A stretch of DNA of 64,000 nt from Myxococcales bacterium (lineage in GTDB: Bacteria; Myxococcota_A; Bradymonadia; UBA7976; UBA1532), in the NCBI GenBank assembly GCA_020633435.1, contig JACKDP010000008.1, positions 62,001 to 126,000 of the forward strand, written 5' to 3'. The notes below the pieces were generated by a model. The model worked only from the letters and a program-made list of their open reading frames with translations, did not search any database and was not told where the DNA came from. Positions 51,440 to 60,008 of this stretch are shown piece by piece (position 1 is the stretch's first letter; each line of letters starts with the position of its first letter). Position numbers and translations under genes: made by a program.

Positions 51440-52615
51440 ATGCGCATCGCCTACATCACCGACGAGACGTTCCCCAACCACGAGGCCAGCGGGCTGCAGA
51501 TGATCCACACCCTGTCGGCCCTGGCGGCCGTGGGGGTGGACGTCGACCTGCTCTTCCCCGTGAAGCCGCTGGCCTGGCGGCAGGACAAGGAGGCGCTGCG
51601 GGCGACGCTGCAGGCGCACTTCCACGCGACGTGCGGGTTCGGGCTGGTGCCGCTGCCGACGCACCTCGGCGACCGTCGCGTGCCCATCAAGCTGGCCACG
51701 GGGGTGGCGGCGACGCGGGCGGCGCTGTCGGGCGGTTACGACCTGGTGCACACCCGGACGGTGGCGCCCATCCTGCCGTGCCTGCGGGCGCGGGTGCCGG
51801 TGGTCTTCGAGACGTACCGGCCCCTGACGCGGCAGTTCCCGGCGTCGCGCTTCGCGTTCAAGCGCGTGGGGCGGCACCCGGCGTTCGCGGGCATCATCAC
51901 GCACTCGCGGCTGGCCCGGCGGGCGTTCGTCGAGGACGGGGTGCCGGCGGAGAAGGTCGAGACCATCTACAACGGCTTCGATCCGTCGGCCTTCGCCGTG
52001 CAGCGCACGCCGTCGGAGGCGCGGGCGCTGCTGGGGCTGCCGGAGGCGCCGACGGTGGTCTACACGGGGCGCATTGCGCCGGTGAAGAACATCGATCTGC
52101 TGCTGGACGCCGCCGCGAAGACGCAGGGCGGGCAGTGGGTGCTCGCCGGGGCCAACGACACCGAGGAAGCGCAGCCGTACGTGGAGCGGGCTCGCGGCAT
52201 GGGCGTGCACCTGCCGGGGTACCTGACCGGGGAGCGGCTGACGCTCTGCCTGCAGGCGGCGGACGTGCTGGTCATCCCGCCGAGCGCCGATCCCCTCACC
52301 CGCTTCGGCACCACCGTCCTGCCCATCAAGCTCTTCACCTACGTGGCGGCCGGGCGGGCCATCGTGGCGGGCCGCCTGCCCGACGCCCAGGAGCTGCTCG
52401 ACGACGGGCAGAACGCCTGCCTGGTGAAGCCCGACGACGTGGACGCGCTGGCGGGGGCCGTGTCGGCGCTGCTGGCCGATCCCGCCCGGCGCGACCGCCT
52501 GGCGCGGGGCGCGCTGGCGACGGCGGCGGGCCTCACCTGGGAGGCCCGGGCCCACCGCATCCGGGCGTTCGTCGAAGGTCGGCTGGATCGGGCGCGGCTC
52601 GACCTGGCCCGCTGA
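51440..52615 (+). CDS. Glycosyltransferase family 4
   Basis: A 391-residue GT-B glycosyltransferase. The N-terminal acceptor domain starts MRIAYITDETFPNHEASGLQ, the hinge carries YNGFDPSAF near residue 178, and the C-terminal nucleotide-sugar domain starts VVYTGRIAPVKNIDLLLDAA. The donor region (IPPSADPLTRFGTTVLPIKLFTYVAAGRAIV, containing FGTTVLPIKLFTY) fits the GT4 EX7E zone with the acidic residues replaced, as in some members. Cytoplasmic or membrane-peripheral, for surface polysaccharide or glycolipid. It stands alone and converges with the hydrolase gene. Confidence 0.88.
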   Translation: MRIAYITDETFPNHEASGLQMIHTLSALAAVGVDVDLLFPVKPLAWRQDKEALRATLQAHFHATCGFGLVPLPTHLGDRRVPIKLATGVAATRAALSGGYDLVHTRTVAPILPCLRARVPVVFETYRPLTRQFPASRFAFKRVGRHPAFAGIITHSRLARRAFVEDGVPAEKVETIYNGFDPSAFAVQRTPSEARALLGLPEAPTVVYTGRIAPVKNIDLLLDAAAKTQGGQWVLAGANDTEEAQPYVERARGMGVHLPGYLTGERLTLCLQAADVLVIPPSADPLTRFGTTVLPIKLFTYVAAGRAIVAGRLPDAQELLDDGQNACLVKPDDVDALAGAVSALLADPARRDRLARGALATAAGLTWEARAHRIRAFVEGRLDRARLDLAR

Positions 52616-52621
52616 GGGGCC

Positions 52622-53587
52622 TCAGCCGCCGCGCAGCCAGGCCGCCAGGGGCCGGAAGACCTGGGCCTCGGCCGGCTCGCTCACGAACAGATCCGCATGG
52701 GCCATGGGCCGCCGGTGGTCGCCGGCGTGCACGACGGCGCGGGGCGCCTCCGTCAGCAGGTTGTGCGCGGAGCACGTCGTCGACTCGGGCACGATGCCGT
52801 CGGCGTTGGCCACCAGCGTGAGCAGCGGCAGCGTGCTGCCCGCCAGATCCTGTGTGAGATCACGGCCTTGCAGCACCAGGTCCCGGTCGCGGATCCAGCG
52901 TGCGATCTCCTGGTTGATGCGCGGCACCGGGTCGTCGACCGTCTGCACCAGGGAGGCGGGCTCGCTCAGATCGCAGATGGCCGGGTGCAGGTAGACGTGC
53001 AGCAGGCCCGGGATGCGCGCCGCCACGGGCAGCACCCGGCGGGCGAAGTCGCGGGTGCCGCGGATGGCCAGCAGGCCCCAGAGGCTCGGGGCCTGGGCCA
53101 GCACCTTGAGCAGCGGGTGGACGGCCACCCAGCGCAGCGGGCCGCCGATGTTCACCATGCGGGCGACGCGGTGGCCAGGGGCCCAGGCCACCTGCATGAA
53201 GACGTAGGTGGCCCCGAGGCTGGCGCCCACCGCGTCCACCTGGTCCGCCTGCGTGGCGGTGCGGGCGAGGACGGCGTCGATGGCAACGCCCAGGTCGTGC
53301 ACGCCCAGATCGGCCAGGCCGAAGGTGCCGGGCCCCCGGGTGGGCCGGCTGGCCCCCTGGGCCCGCAGGTCCGTGCACCAGACCTCGTGGCCGGCCCGCG
53401 CCAGGAAGCCCGCCAGCGAGTCGCCGCCGGGCCGGTAGCGCAGGGCGAAGCTGTTCATGGCGAAGCCCGGCACCAGCACCACCGGCCGGCGCGTCGGGTC
53501 GAGGCGCTCGGGATCGGCGATGCGGTGCAGCGCGAGCTGCCAGCCCGCCCCGTTGTCGATCAGTGTCCGGCTGTACTGCAGCGCCAT
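52622..53587 (-). CDS. Alpha/beta hydrolase, PhaC/lipase-like
   Basis: A 321-residue alpha/beta hydrolase. The oxyanion region is VLVPGFAMNSFAL; the nucleophile elbow is GASLG within VDAVGASLGATYVF (Ser near 148); the acid is likely in VANADGIVPE, and the base His in VVHAGDHRRPMAHADLFV. The LRAQGASRPT segment resembles PHA synthase-related and lysosomal-lipase-like hydrolases. No signal peptide. The ATG at 53587 shares one base with the stop of the MscS gene (TGATG), so the two are coupled; a GTG one codon upstream is the alternative. Confidence 0.82.
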   Translation of the reverse strand: MALQYSRTLIDNGAGWQLALHRIADPERLDPTRRPVVLVPGFAMNSFALRYRPGGDSLAGFLARAGHEVWCTDLRAQGASRPTRGPGTFGLADLGVHDLGVAIDAVLARTATQADQVDAVGASLGATYVFMQVAWAPGHRVARMVNIGGPLRWVAVHPLLKVLAQAPSLWGLLAIRGTRDFARRVLPVAARIPGLLHVYLHPAICDLSEPASLVQTVDDPVPRINQEIARWIRDRDLVLQGRDLTQDLAGSTLPLLTLVANADGIVPESTTCSAHNLLTEAPRAVVHAGDHRRPMAHADLFVSEPAEAQVFRPLAAWLRGG

Positions 53588-55266
53588 CACCCCTCCGCGT
53601 TGCCGCGCGCCGAGGTGTCGCCGGCGAAGAAGCCATGGGTCAGGGTGCGGCCCTGGGGCTTGCCGCGGTCGCCGCCGGGGCCGTAGCCGCGGACGCGGGC
53701 CGCCAGCTCGGCCGCCGAGGGGGCCGCGGGGATGCTCCGGTCCGTCGCCTCGGCCTGCGTCTCGATGTGCAGCGTCTGCGTCGGGAAGGCGAAGGAGACG
53801 CCCACGTCCTCGGCCAGCCGCTTGATCTCCAGCAGCAGGTGCTGGCGCGCCTGGAGCTCCTGGGACCAGGTGCCGACCTGGAAGAAGGTGTAGAGCAGGA
53901 CCTCCAGCCAGGAGTCGCCGTACCCCGTGAAGTGGACCTCGTAGTAGTCCTTGCGGGTGTCCGGGTGGCGGGCGATGAGGGCGCGCACGCCCTCCACGAA
54001 CGCCTGGACCTGCTCGGGCGTCGACTCGTAGCCGATGGACAGATTCGTCTTGAATCGCCGGTAGTTACGCCGCGAGTAGTTGTCGATGTTGGCCACCGCC
54101 AGGGTGGAGTTCGGCACCGAGACCTCGGAGTCGTAGAAGGTGCGGACTCGCGTCGATCGCAGCCCGATCTCGACGACGGTGCCCTCGACGCCGGCGGCCT
54201 GGATCCAGTCCCCGACGTAGAAGGGCTGGTCGATCAGGATGGTGATGGAGCCGAAGAGGTTGGCGGCGGTGTCCTTGGCGGCCAGGGCCAGGGCGAGGCC
54301 GCCGATGCCGAGGCCGGCCAGCAGGCCCGTCACGTCGACGTTGAGGTTCTGCAGGACGAAGACGATGCCCACAGCCACCACCAGCACGCGCAGCGTCTTG
54401 CGTAGCAGCACCACGAGCTGGTCGTCGGTGCGGGTGGCCGTGGTGGCGGCCTTGGCCGCGAGGCGCATGACCACCAGGTCGGCCAGCCGGTAGGCCAGCA
54501 GCACACCCGCCCACGCCGCCACCACCTTCACGGCGATGACGACGATGCGGGCGCTGCCGATGGGCAGCCGCAGGTCGGTCATGAAGAGGGCGAAGAGGCC
54601 GGTGGCCGCCAGCAGGCCGATGGGGCGGGCCGTGCGGGCGAGCTGCTCCCCCACCCCCTCCACGTTCAGCCGCGCCAGCAGCCGCACCAGCCGGCTCTGC
54701 ACCAGCGCCCGCGTCAGCCGCGAGACGAGGAAGCAGAGGAGGAGCAGCGCGACGACGGCGATGGGCTGCCAGAGCTCGTAGCCCGCGAACGACGAGCGGA
54801 AGATGGGCGGCAGGCGGTTGATGAGGGCCTCGCCCCAGCTCGAGAACGTCTCGGCGTAGAGCTGCGGCACCCGGTGGATGACGCTGACCGGGAACTGCCA
54901 CTCCCCCGCGATGCGCTGGAAGTAGACGGCCGGGAAGCTGGCCACCAGCGGGGCACGCAGGCGGTCGTTCTCGTCCTTGTAGTCGGCGGCGTCGGGGACG
55001 TCCTCCATGACCACGAAGAGGCCGCGGGCGTCGAGGACGGCCTTCAGCTCGCGGGCCCGCTCGATGAGGCCGGCGTTGCCCATGCCGTCCGGGCGCTCGA
55101 AGCAGGCGATGGCCAGGTCGGGCCGATCGTTGTCGGGCTGCAGGTTGTCGAGGAACGTCCGGGCGGCCTCCCGGGGCGTGCGGCAGGCCCCGGGGACCTG
55201 GGCCGCCGCCGACCACGCCATCCCGAGCACCCCGAGCACCACCGCGATGTGCAGCGCGCGTCCCAT
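53587..55266 (-). CDS. MscS-family mechanosensitive channel with periplasmic N-domain
   Basis: A 559-residue protein. Signal peptide 1-22; about 23-165 is an extracytoplasmic domain (CRTPREAARTFLDNLQPDN...) common in larger MscS homologues. Five hydrophobic segments follow (about 168-190, 225-245, 255-275, 300-320, 328-350). The last is the pore helix (GLLAGLGIGGLALALAAKDTAANLFGS, core GIGGLALALAAKD). The beta domain (FYVGDWIQAAGVEGTVVEIGLRSTRVRT) and the alpha/beta vestibule complete the MscS fold. It releases solutes under membrane tension. GGGAGGTGAG precedes the ATG, and a good promoter lies just upstream. Coupled to the hydrolase gene. Confidence 0.92.
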   Translation of the reverse strand: MGRALHIAVVLGVLGMAWSAAAQVPGACRTPREAARTFLDNLQPDNDRPDLAIACFERPDGMGNAGLIERARELKAVLDARGLFVVMEDVPDAADYKDENDRLRAPLVASFPAVYFQRIAGEWQFPVSVIHRVPQLYAETFSSWGEALINRLPPIFRSSFAGYELWQPIAVVALLLLCFLVSRLTRALVQSRLVRLLARLNVEGVGEQLARTARPIGLLAATGLFALFMTDLRLPIGSARIVVIAVKVVAAWAGVLLAYRLADLVVMRLAAKAATTATRTDDQLVVLLRKTLRVLVVAVGIVFVLQNLNVDVTGLLAGLGIGGLALALAAKDTAANLFGSITILIDQPFYVGDWIQAAGVEGTVVEIGLRSTRVRTFYDSEVSVPNSTLAVANIDNYSRRNYRRFKTNLSIGYESTPEQVQAFVEGVRALIARHPDTRKDYYEVHFTGYGDSWLEVLLYTFFQVGTWSQELQARQHLLLEIKRLAEDVGVSFAFPTQTLHIETQAEATDRSIPAAPSAAELAARVRGYGPGGDRGKPQGRTLTHGFFAGDTSARGNAEG

Positions 55267-55297
55267 CTCACCTCCCGCCGGTCCGTTTCGGGTGCGG

Positions 55298-55326
55298 CAT
55301 ATAGCAAGGGGGATCCGGCGTGTCCA
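55298..55326 (-). promoter_or_regulatory. Sigma-70-type promoter of the mscS operon
   Basis: Minus-strand TGGACA (55326-55321), 17-base spacer, TATATG (55303-55298), giving a leader of about 25 bases that contains the Shine-Dalgarno. Confidence 0.5.
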
Positions 55327-55352
55327 CGCCCGCGGGCCGCGTCGACCCCTCG

Positions 55353-56807
55353 TCAGGGGTAGTCGCAGCGGCTCGCGCGCAGCGGCACCCGGGTGCACGT
55401 CAGGGGGGCGCCGCAGTCGTCGTCCGTCTGGCACTCCCGGAAGATGCACAGCGCCAGATCATCACTGGTCGCCGGGCGCAGCGGCGACATGGTGGCGGGA
55501 TCGTCGGGGCAGTCGTCCTGGGCGGCCTTGTTGAGCAGGCTGGCGCAGAGGCCGTGGGTGGGGTCGTCGTCGACCCGGAAGCAGATGCCGCGACAGGCCG
55601 AGGCGCCCTCGGCGGTGGGATCGCAGGCGGCGCCGTCGGGCAGGCCCTCGGCCGGGGGCGGGAAGCCGCAGGTGCCCGTGCGCGGGTTGCAGTGGGTGCC
55701 CGCGCCGCAGTGGGCGTCCTCGGTGCAGAACGGGAAGCAGCCCGGGTCGTCGCCCTGGCCGAGCAGCAGCCACAGGCCCGAGCACATCTGCCCGGGGCCG
55801 CAGCCGACGTCGTCGCCACACGCCCGGGTGCAGAAGGCCCCGGCCGGCGCCCGCAGGCAGGTGGAGCCGGGCTCGACGCAGAGCGCCGCGTCCTCCACCT
55901 CGACGTCGCCGCAGCTTCGGGTACACACCCCCTGCCCCACGTACGACACATCGCAGTAGAGGCCGTCGGCGCAGTCGGCGCTGTGCAGGCAGGGCGCGCC
56001 GACGGGCTGGGGCTCGCGGGGCGTGGGCGTCGACGGCGGCGGCGCGCCGCAGGCGGCCGGGGCCGCGCCGCCGAAGCTGGTGGGCCGCATGAAGAGCGTC
56101 AGCACCTCGGTGTGGACGGGGCCGTCCGGCCCCTCGCGGCAGTCGTGGTAGGTGCCGTCGGGGGCCAGGGTGCAGACGGGCCGGGCCACCGCCTCCCCCG
56201 TCTCGCCGTCGATGGGCCCGCACGCGCCCAGGACCTCGGAGCCGCACCGGCTGCCGGGCCGGCCGCAGACCCGCCACGTGAGCGCCAGCGGATCGTCCCC
56301 ATCGCCCCGGCACGCGAAGCGGCGGGCGGGCGCCTGGAAGACGTTGCCGAAGAACGCCGCCTCCCGGACGGTGAAGCCCTGGCGATCCGGCGTGACGAGC
56401 GTCTGCAGATGCGGGTTGGGGCCGTCGAGGTAGATGCGCACCGGCAGGCCGTAGGCGTTGGTGCGCGCCAGGATGCAGGCGCTCACCCAGGCCTGGCATG
56501 TGGCGTCGCAGGGGCCGTCGGCCCAGTCCCCGGCCAGGCCGAAGCTGCCCTCGAAGACGAGGTCGCCCGCCTCGATCTGGCTGCCCACGGGCAGCGCGCA
56601 CTCCACCAGGTTGGTAATGGTGTGGACGAGGCCCGGGTCCTCGGCCAGCGTCTCCACGAAGCCGTCGAGGCTGGCGAAGGCGGCGCCGTCGAGGGGCAGC
56701 GCGGCGAGGTCGGCGTACAGGCCGTTCTCGGCGAGCGGGGGCGGCGGAGCGGCCAGCCCGGGGGCGGCCAGCAGGGCCACGGCGACCAGCGAGGTGAGCG
56801 TGCGCAT
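55353..56807 (-). CDS. Secreted Cys-rich protein of unknown function
   Basis: A 484-residue exported protein (signal peptide 1-19, GLA). The first 260 residues form a mixed domain with about ten Cys (CDATCQAW, VCGRPGSRCGSEVLGACG). From about 265 on there are some 28 Cys in short units such as CLHSADCADGLYCD, CTEDAHCGAGTHCNPRTGTCG and CQTDDDCGAPLTC, the EGF/Dickkopf-like pattern frequent in myxobacterial surface proteins. No catalytic motif. Upstream sequence lacks a strong Shine-Dalgarno; the start is placed by the signal peptide. Probably surface-exposed and disulfide-stabilised. Confidence 0.7.
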   Translation of the reverse strand: MRTLTSLVAVALLAAPGLAAPPPPLAENGLYADLAALPLDGAAFASLDGFVETLAEDPGLVHTITNLVECALPVGSQIEAGDLVFEGSFGLAGDWADGPCDATCQAWVSACILARTNAYGLPVRIYLDGPNPHLQTLVTPDRQGFTVREAAFFGNVFQAPARRFACRGDGDDPLALTWRVCGRPGSRCGSEVLGACGPIDGETGEAVARPVCTLAPDGTYHDCREGPDGPVHTEVLTLFMRPTSFGGAAPAACGAPPPSTPTPREPQPVGAPCLHSADCADGLYCDVSYVGQGVCTRSCGDVEVEDAALCVEPGSTCLRAPAGAFCTRACGDDVGCGPGQMCSGLWLLLGQGDDPGCFPFCTEDAHCGAGTHCNPRTGTCGFPPPAEGLPDGAACDPTAEGASACRGICFRVDDDPTHGLCASLLNKAAQDDCPDDPATMSPLRPATSDDLALCIFRECQTDDDCGAPLTCTRVPLRASRCDYP

Positions 56808-56858
56808 GGCCAACGCGTAGCATGCCGCCGAGCCGCCCGGAAGCGGTCTCGGCGACGA

Positions 56859-56887
56859 TTGACGGCCCCCCTGGGACCGCGCATCCT
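56859..56887 (+). promoter_or_regulatory. Promoter of small lipoprotein gene
   Basis: TTGACG, 17-base spacer, CATCCT, ending 7 bases before the ATG at 56895. No Shine-Dalgarno; leaderless message inferred. Confidence 0.5.
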
Positions 56888-56894
56888 CGCGCTC

Positions 56895-57275
56895 ATGAGG
56901 ACCACCCTGCTCGCCCTGCTCGGGCTCGTCGCCGCCTGTGACGGGGGCGAGTCGGGCCCTGCTCCCCGGGTCGATGCCGCGCCGCCGGACGCCGCGCTGG
57001 CCGACGCCGCGCCGCCCGACGCCGGCGACGCCAGCACCCGCCTGCAGTGCACCTGCGCCGCCGGCCCCGAAGACTGCGGCGCCTGCCTGCGGCTCATCGG
57101 CCGGTGCTGCCTGGGGGACGAGACGTTCGGGGGTCGGCTGGCCTACCTGCAGGCCACCTGCCAGGAGAACCCGGCCTGCGCCGCGTGCTGCGATGAGTGC
57201 GCGGCCCGCGACTGCGCAGCCGTCCGGGCCAGCGGGGACTGCCCGACGCCGCCCGAGGACGCCGTCACGCCCTGA
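56895..57275 (+). CDS. Small Cys-rich lipoprotein
   Basis: A 126-residue lipoprotein: signal MRTTLLALLGLVAAC with the lipidated Cys at 15, then DGGES and a D/A/P linker (about 20-45). The globular part of about 75 residues has 14 Cys, including CTCAAGPEDCGACL, RCC, and CAACCDECAARDC, so it is a compact disulfide knot. I do not know the family. It is divergent from the larger Cys-rich secreted gene; their starts are 87 bases apart, and the two may be functionally linked. Confidence 0.7.
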   Translation: MRTTLLALLGLVAACDGGESGPAPRVDAAPPDAALADAAPPDAGDASTRLQCTCAAGPEDCGACLRLIGRCCLGDETFGGRLAYLQATCQENPACAACCDECAARDCAAVRASGDCPTPPEDAVTP

Positions 57276-57301
57276 GCGGGCAGCGGCAACCCATCGAAAC
57301 C

Positions 57302-58183
57302 TCAGGGCTTTCCCGACACTGCCCCCTGCAGCGGCCCCAGCGGCACCGTGTCGGCGAGCAGCGCGTGGGCGGCCTCGGCCTGCGTCGCCAGCAGCTTCTG
57401 CCCCTCGGCCTGCCACGCCGCGAGCTTCGCCCGGGCGTCGGCCGTCTCGGCCGGGGTGAGGGGCCGGCGGGTGCACGTCGGCGGGATGCCGCCGCCCTCG
57501 TAGGGCCCGTAGGTACAGCCCTGGATGGTCCCCGCGGCGAGGGCGCGCTCTACCTCGGCGGCCAGCGCGGCGAGCTGGGCCTCCCCCTCGGCCCGCAGCG
57601 ACGCCGGCGACGCCAGCAGGCGGGCCAGGCTCTCGCCGGGGGTGCCCGGGCGCGTCACGCTCAGCGTCGTCTCGGCCACCCGGTAGGTCGCCTGGTGGCT
57701 GACCGAGATGCTGGCCGTGGGCCCGCCGGTGGCCTCGGCGTACCAGCGCAGCGTCACCCCGCTGCCCTCGCCGACGACGCGCTCGCCGCCCTCATGGAGC
57801 CAGACCGAGACGCCGAGGCCCGACCCGGCCGGCACGCGCAGGGCGTTGAGGCCCAGGCCGAAGGTACGCGGCCAGCCCTGGTCGTAGAAGAGCGTGTAGA
57901 GCTCGACGGCGTGCTGGTCGCGCTGGTCCCCGGTGCCGCTGGCGATCTGGCAGTCGTCCCGGGCGCCGGCCCCCCGGCACCACCGGGTGCGGTAGAAGTT
58001 GCCCCCCTTGCCCCAGGGCGTGCGCCCCGTGAACGGCCGGGCCAGCAGGTCGGCCTCCAGCGCGCGCAGCAGCGCCGCGGTGGCCGCCGGCTCCGGCTCG
58101 ACCCCGGCCAGCCCGCTCTCGGCCCGGGCGGCCCCGCCCAGCAGGGCCGCCACGGCCAGCCCCCTCCAGATGCGTCGCGTCAT
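57302..58183 (-). CDS. Secreted hypothetical protein, 293 residues
   Basis: Exported protein (signal peptide 1-20, ARA). The N-terminal half has RPFTGRTPWGKGGNFYRTRW split as FTGRTPWGKGG and YRTRWCRGAG, then AVELYTLFYDQGWPRTFGLGLNALRV, which looks like an alpha/beta secreted domain. The second half is helical (residues 185-290, ELARLLASPASLR-like and AKLAAWQAEGQKLLA). Four Cys may form two disulfides. GGAGG lies 5-6 bases upstream of the ATG. No family recognised and no catalytic residues suggested. Confidence 0.65.
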   Translation of the reverse strand: MTRRIWRGLAVAALLGGAARAESGLAGVEPEPAATAALLRALEADLLARPFTGRTPWGKGGNFYRTRWCRGAGARDDCQIASGTGDQRDQHAVELYTLFYDQGWPRTFGLGLNALRVPAGSGLGVSVWLHEGGERVVGEGSGVTLRWYAEATGGPTASISVSHQATYRVAETTLSVTRPGTPGESLARLLASPASLRAEGEAQLAALAAEVERALAAGTIQGCTYGPYEGGGIPPTCTRRPLTPAETADARAKLAAWQAEGQKLLATQAEAAHALLADTVPLGPLQGAVSGKP

Positions 58184-58258
58184 GGCACCTCCTTCGCGCT
58201 GAAGGTGCACCGCTGACCCGGCCGGCGCAACGCCTGGCCCGGACCGGCCCGGGCGGCG

Positions 58259-58264
58259 TAGGAT
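58259..58264 (+). promoter_or_regulatory. -10-like box before DUF1592 gene
   Basis: TAGGAT ends 7 bases before ATG 58272 and overlaps the alternative ATG 58263. No clear -35 at 17 bases. Geometry matches other leaderless genes in the window. Confidence 0.35.
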
Positions 58265-58271
58265 GCGGCCG

Positions 58272-60008
58272 ATGCCTCGCCTGCCCCTCGCGCTCGCGCT
58301 CCTGCTCGGCTGCGCGCCCGACGCCCCCTCCGGGACGCCCGCGCCCGCCGTGGACGCCGCGATCTCTCCGCCCGACGCCGAGGCCGTCGACGCCGCCGTC
58401 GCGCCCGCGGAGGACGCCGAGAGCCCCGACGCGGGGCCAGCCCCCGACGCCGCCCGGCCCGCGCCGCCCCCGTGCCCGCTCACGACGGTGCCCGTCGTCC
58501 CTCTGCGCCGCCTGACGCCCACCCAGTACCGCCACACGGTGCAGGACCTGCTCGGGCTGCCCGACGCCGACCCCGACCTGGCCCCCGATCCGGCGCCGGC
58601 GCTCTCGCTGCTGGGCGCCGAGAAGTTCGCCGCCGCCGCCCGGCGCCTGGCCGCCGAGGTGGACGTGTCGCCCGCCGGCCTGAGCCCCTGCGATCCGCTC
58701 GAGGTCGGCGAAGACGCCTGCGGGCAGGCCTTCCGCCACGATCTGGCCGAGCGCCTGTTCCGGCGGCCCCCCAGCCTGGCCGTGCTCGACTGGCTCGACG
58801 CCGTCTGGGCCACGCTGCCCGACGACGAGGGCTTCGAGGGCCGCGCGCGCCTGCTCGTCGAGGTCGCCCTGCAGAGCCCCGCCTTCCTCTACCACCTGGA
58901 GCAGGGCGAGGCCGATGCGCGCCTGCCCGCCGGCGTCATCCGCCTGGACGACCACAGCCTGGCCAACCGCCTGGCGTACGCCCTCTGGGACGCGCCCCCC
59001 GACGCCACGCTGCGGGCCGCCGCCGACGCCGGGCGCCTGCAGGATCCCGCCGAGATCGGCCGCCAGGCCGAGCGGCTGCTGGCCGATCCCCGCGGCCGGA
59101 CGCGGGTGCTGGCGTTCTTCCGGCAGTGGCTGGAGCTGGAGCGGGTGCCCGCGGCCACCAAGTCGGCCGAGCTGCTGCCCGACTGGTCGCCCGCCCTCGC
59201 GGCGGCGATGGTGGCGGAGTCGGAGGCCCTGATCGAGCGGGCCGTCTTCGAGGGGGGTGGGCTCGCGGGGCTCCTCCTCGGCACCGACGCCCTGGTCGAC
59301 GCCCCCCTCGCCGCCCTCTACGGCGTCGACGCCCCGGTCGGCGCCCCCGCCTGGCGCCCCCTCGACGCGACCCAGCGCGCCGGCATCCTCACCCGGGCGG
59401 CCTTCCTCACGCTCAAGGCCGGCCCGGCCGTGAAGTCGCCCATCCACCGCGGCGCCTTCATCCGCCGCCGCCTCCTCTGCCTGCCCATGCCGCCGCCCCC
59501 CGCGAGCGTGCTCGACGTGCCCATCACCCGCGGGGGCCAGGGCGACGACGGCGGCCCCGTCTCGCTGCGCGAGCTGGTGGAGCGGCGGACGGCGGGGCCC
59601 GAGTGCCAGGGCTGCCACGCCGCCATCAACCCCATCGGCTTCACGCTCGACCACTACGACGCCCTCGGGCGCTTCGAGGTGGAGGAGTCGGGCTACGACC
59701 GGCAGCGCGGGGCCCCGTACACCGTGCCCATCGACGCCCGCGGGCGGCTGCCCGACGCCGACTTCCTGGGCGCCATCGACGGCGGCGTGGCCCTCTCCCA
59801 GGCCCTCGCCGAGAGCGAGATGGTGTCGGATTGCTTTGCGGATCAGTGGTTTGCGTACTTCTTCGCGCGGCCGGCGACCGCCGACGAGGACGCCTGCAGC
59901 GTCGAGCACCTGCGCGCCGCCTTCCGCGCCAGCGGGGGCGACTTCCTGGCGCTCGTGCGGGCCAGCACCACCCTCGACGCCTTCCGCTACCGCCAGGAGG
60001 CCCCATGA
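58272..60008 (+). CDS. DUF1592/DUF1588-type lipoprotein with CxxCH motif
   Basis: A 578-residue lipoprotein (signal MPRLPLALALLLGC, then a D/A/P linker to about 65). The order of blocks follows the DUF1587/1595/1592/1588/1585 series: RLTPTQYRHTVQDLLG near 75, FRHDLAERLFRRPP near 157, LANRLAYALWDAPPD near 230, FFRQWLELERVP near 275, then IHRGAFIRRRLLC and CQGCHAAINPIGFTLDHYD near 440-460. CxxCH is a heme c or metal motif. Family role unknown; common in Planctomycetes and Myxococcota. ATG 58272 is favoured over 58263. Overlaps the DUF1552 gene by 4 bases (ATGA). Confidence 0.8.
   Translation: MPRLPLALALLLGCAPDAPSGTPAPAVDAAISPPDAEAVDAAVAPAEDAESPDAGPAPDAARPAPPPCPLTTVPVVPLRRLTPTQYRHTVQDLLGLPDADPDLAPDPAPALSLLGAEKFAAAARRLAAEVDVSPAGLSPCDPLEVGEDACGQAFRHDLAERLFRRPPSLAVLDWLDAVWATLPDDEGFEGRARLLVEVALQSPAFLYHLEQGEADARLPAGVIRLDDHSLANRLAYALWDAPPDATLRAAADAGRLQDPAEIGRQAERLLADPRGRTRVLAFFRQWLELERVPAATKSAELLPDWSPALAAAMVAESEALIERAVFEGGGLAGLLLGTDALVDAPLAALYGVDAPVGAPAWRPLDATQRAGILTRAAFLTLKAGPAVKSPIHRGAFIRRRLLCLPMPPPPASVLDVPITRGGQGDDGGPVSLRELVERRTAGPECQGCHAAINPIGFTLDHYDALGRFEVEESGYDRQRGAPYTVPIDARGRLPDADFLGAIDGGVALSQALAESEMVSDCFADQWFAYFFARPATADEDACSVEHLRAAFRASGGDFLALVRASTTLDAFRYRQEAP

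Noticed and set aside
47129..52555. 1808-codon minus-strand open frame opposite the second metalloprotease and glycosyltransferase
   Set aside because: Same GC-driven artefact; Val/Gly/Ala/Asp repeats mirror the codon bias of the sense genes.
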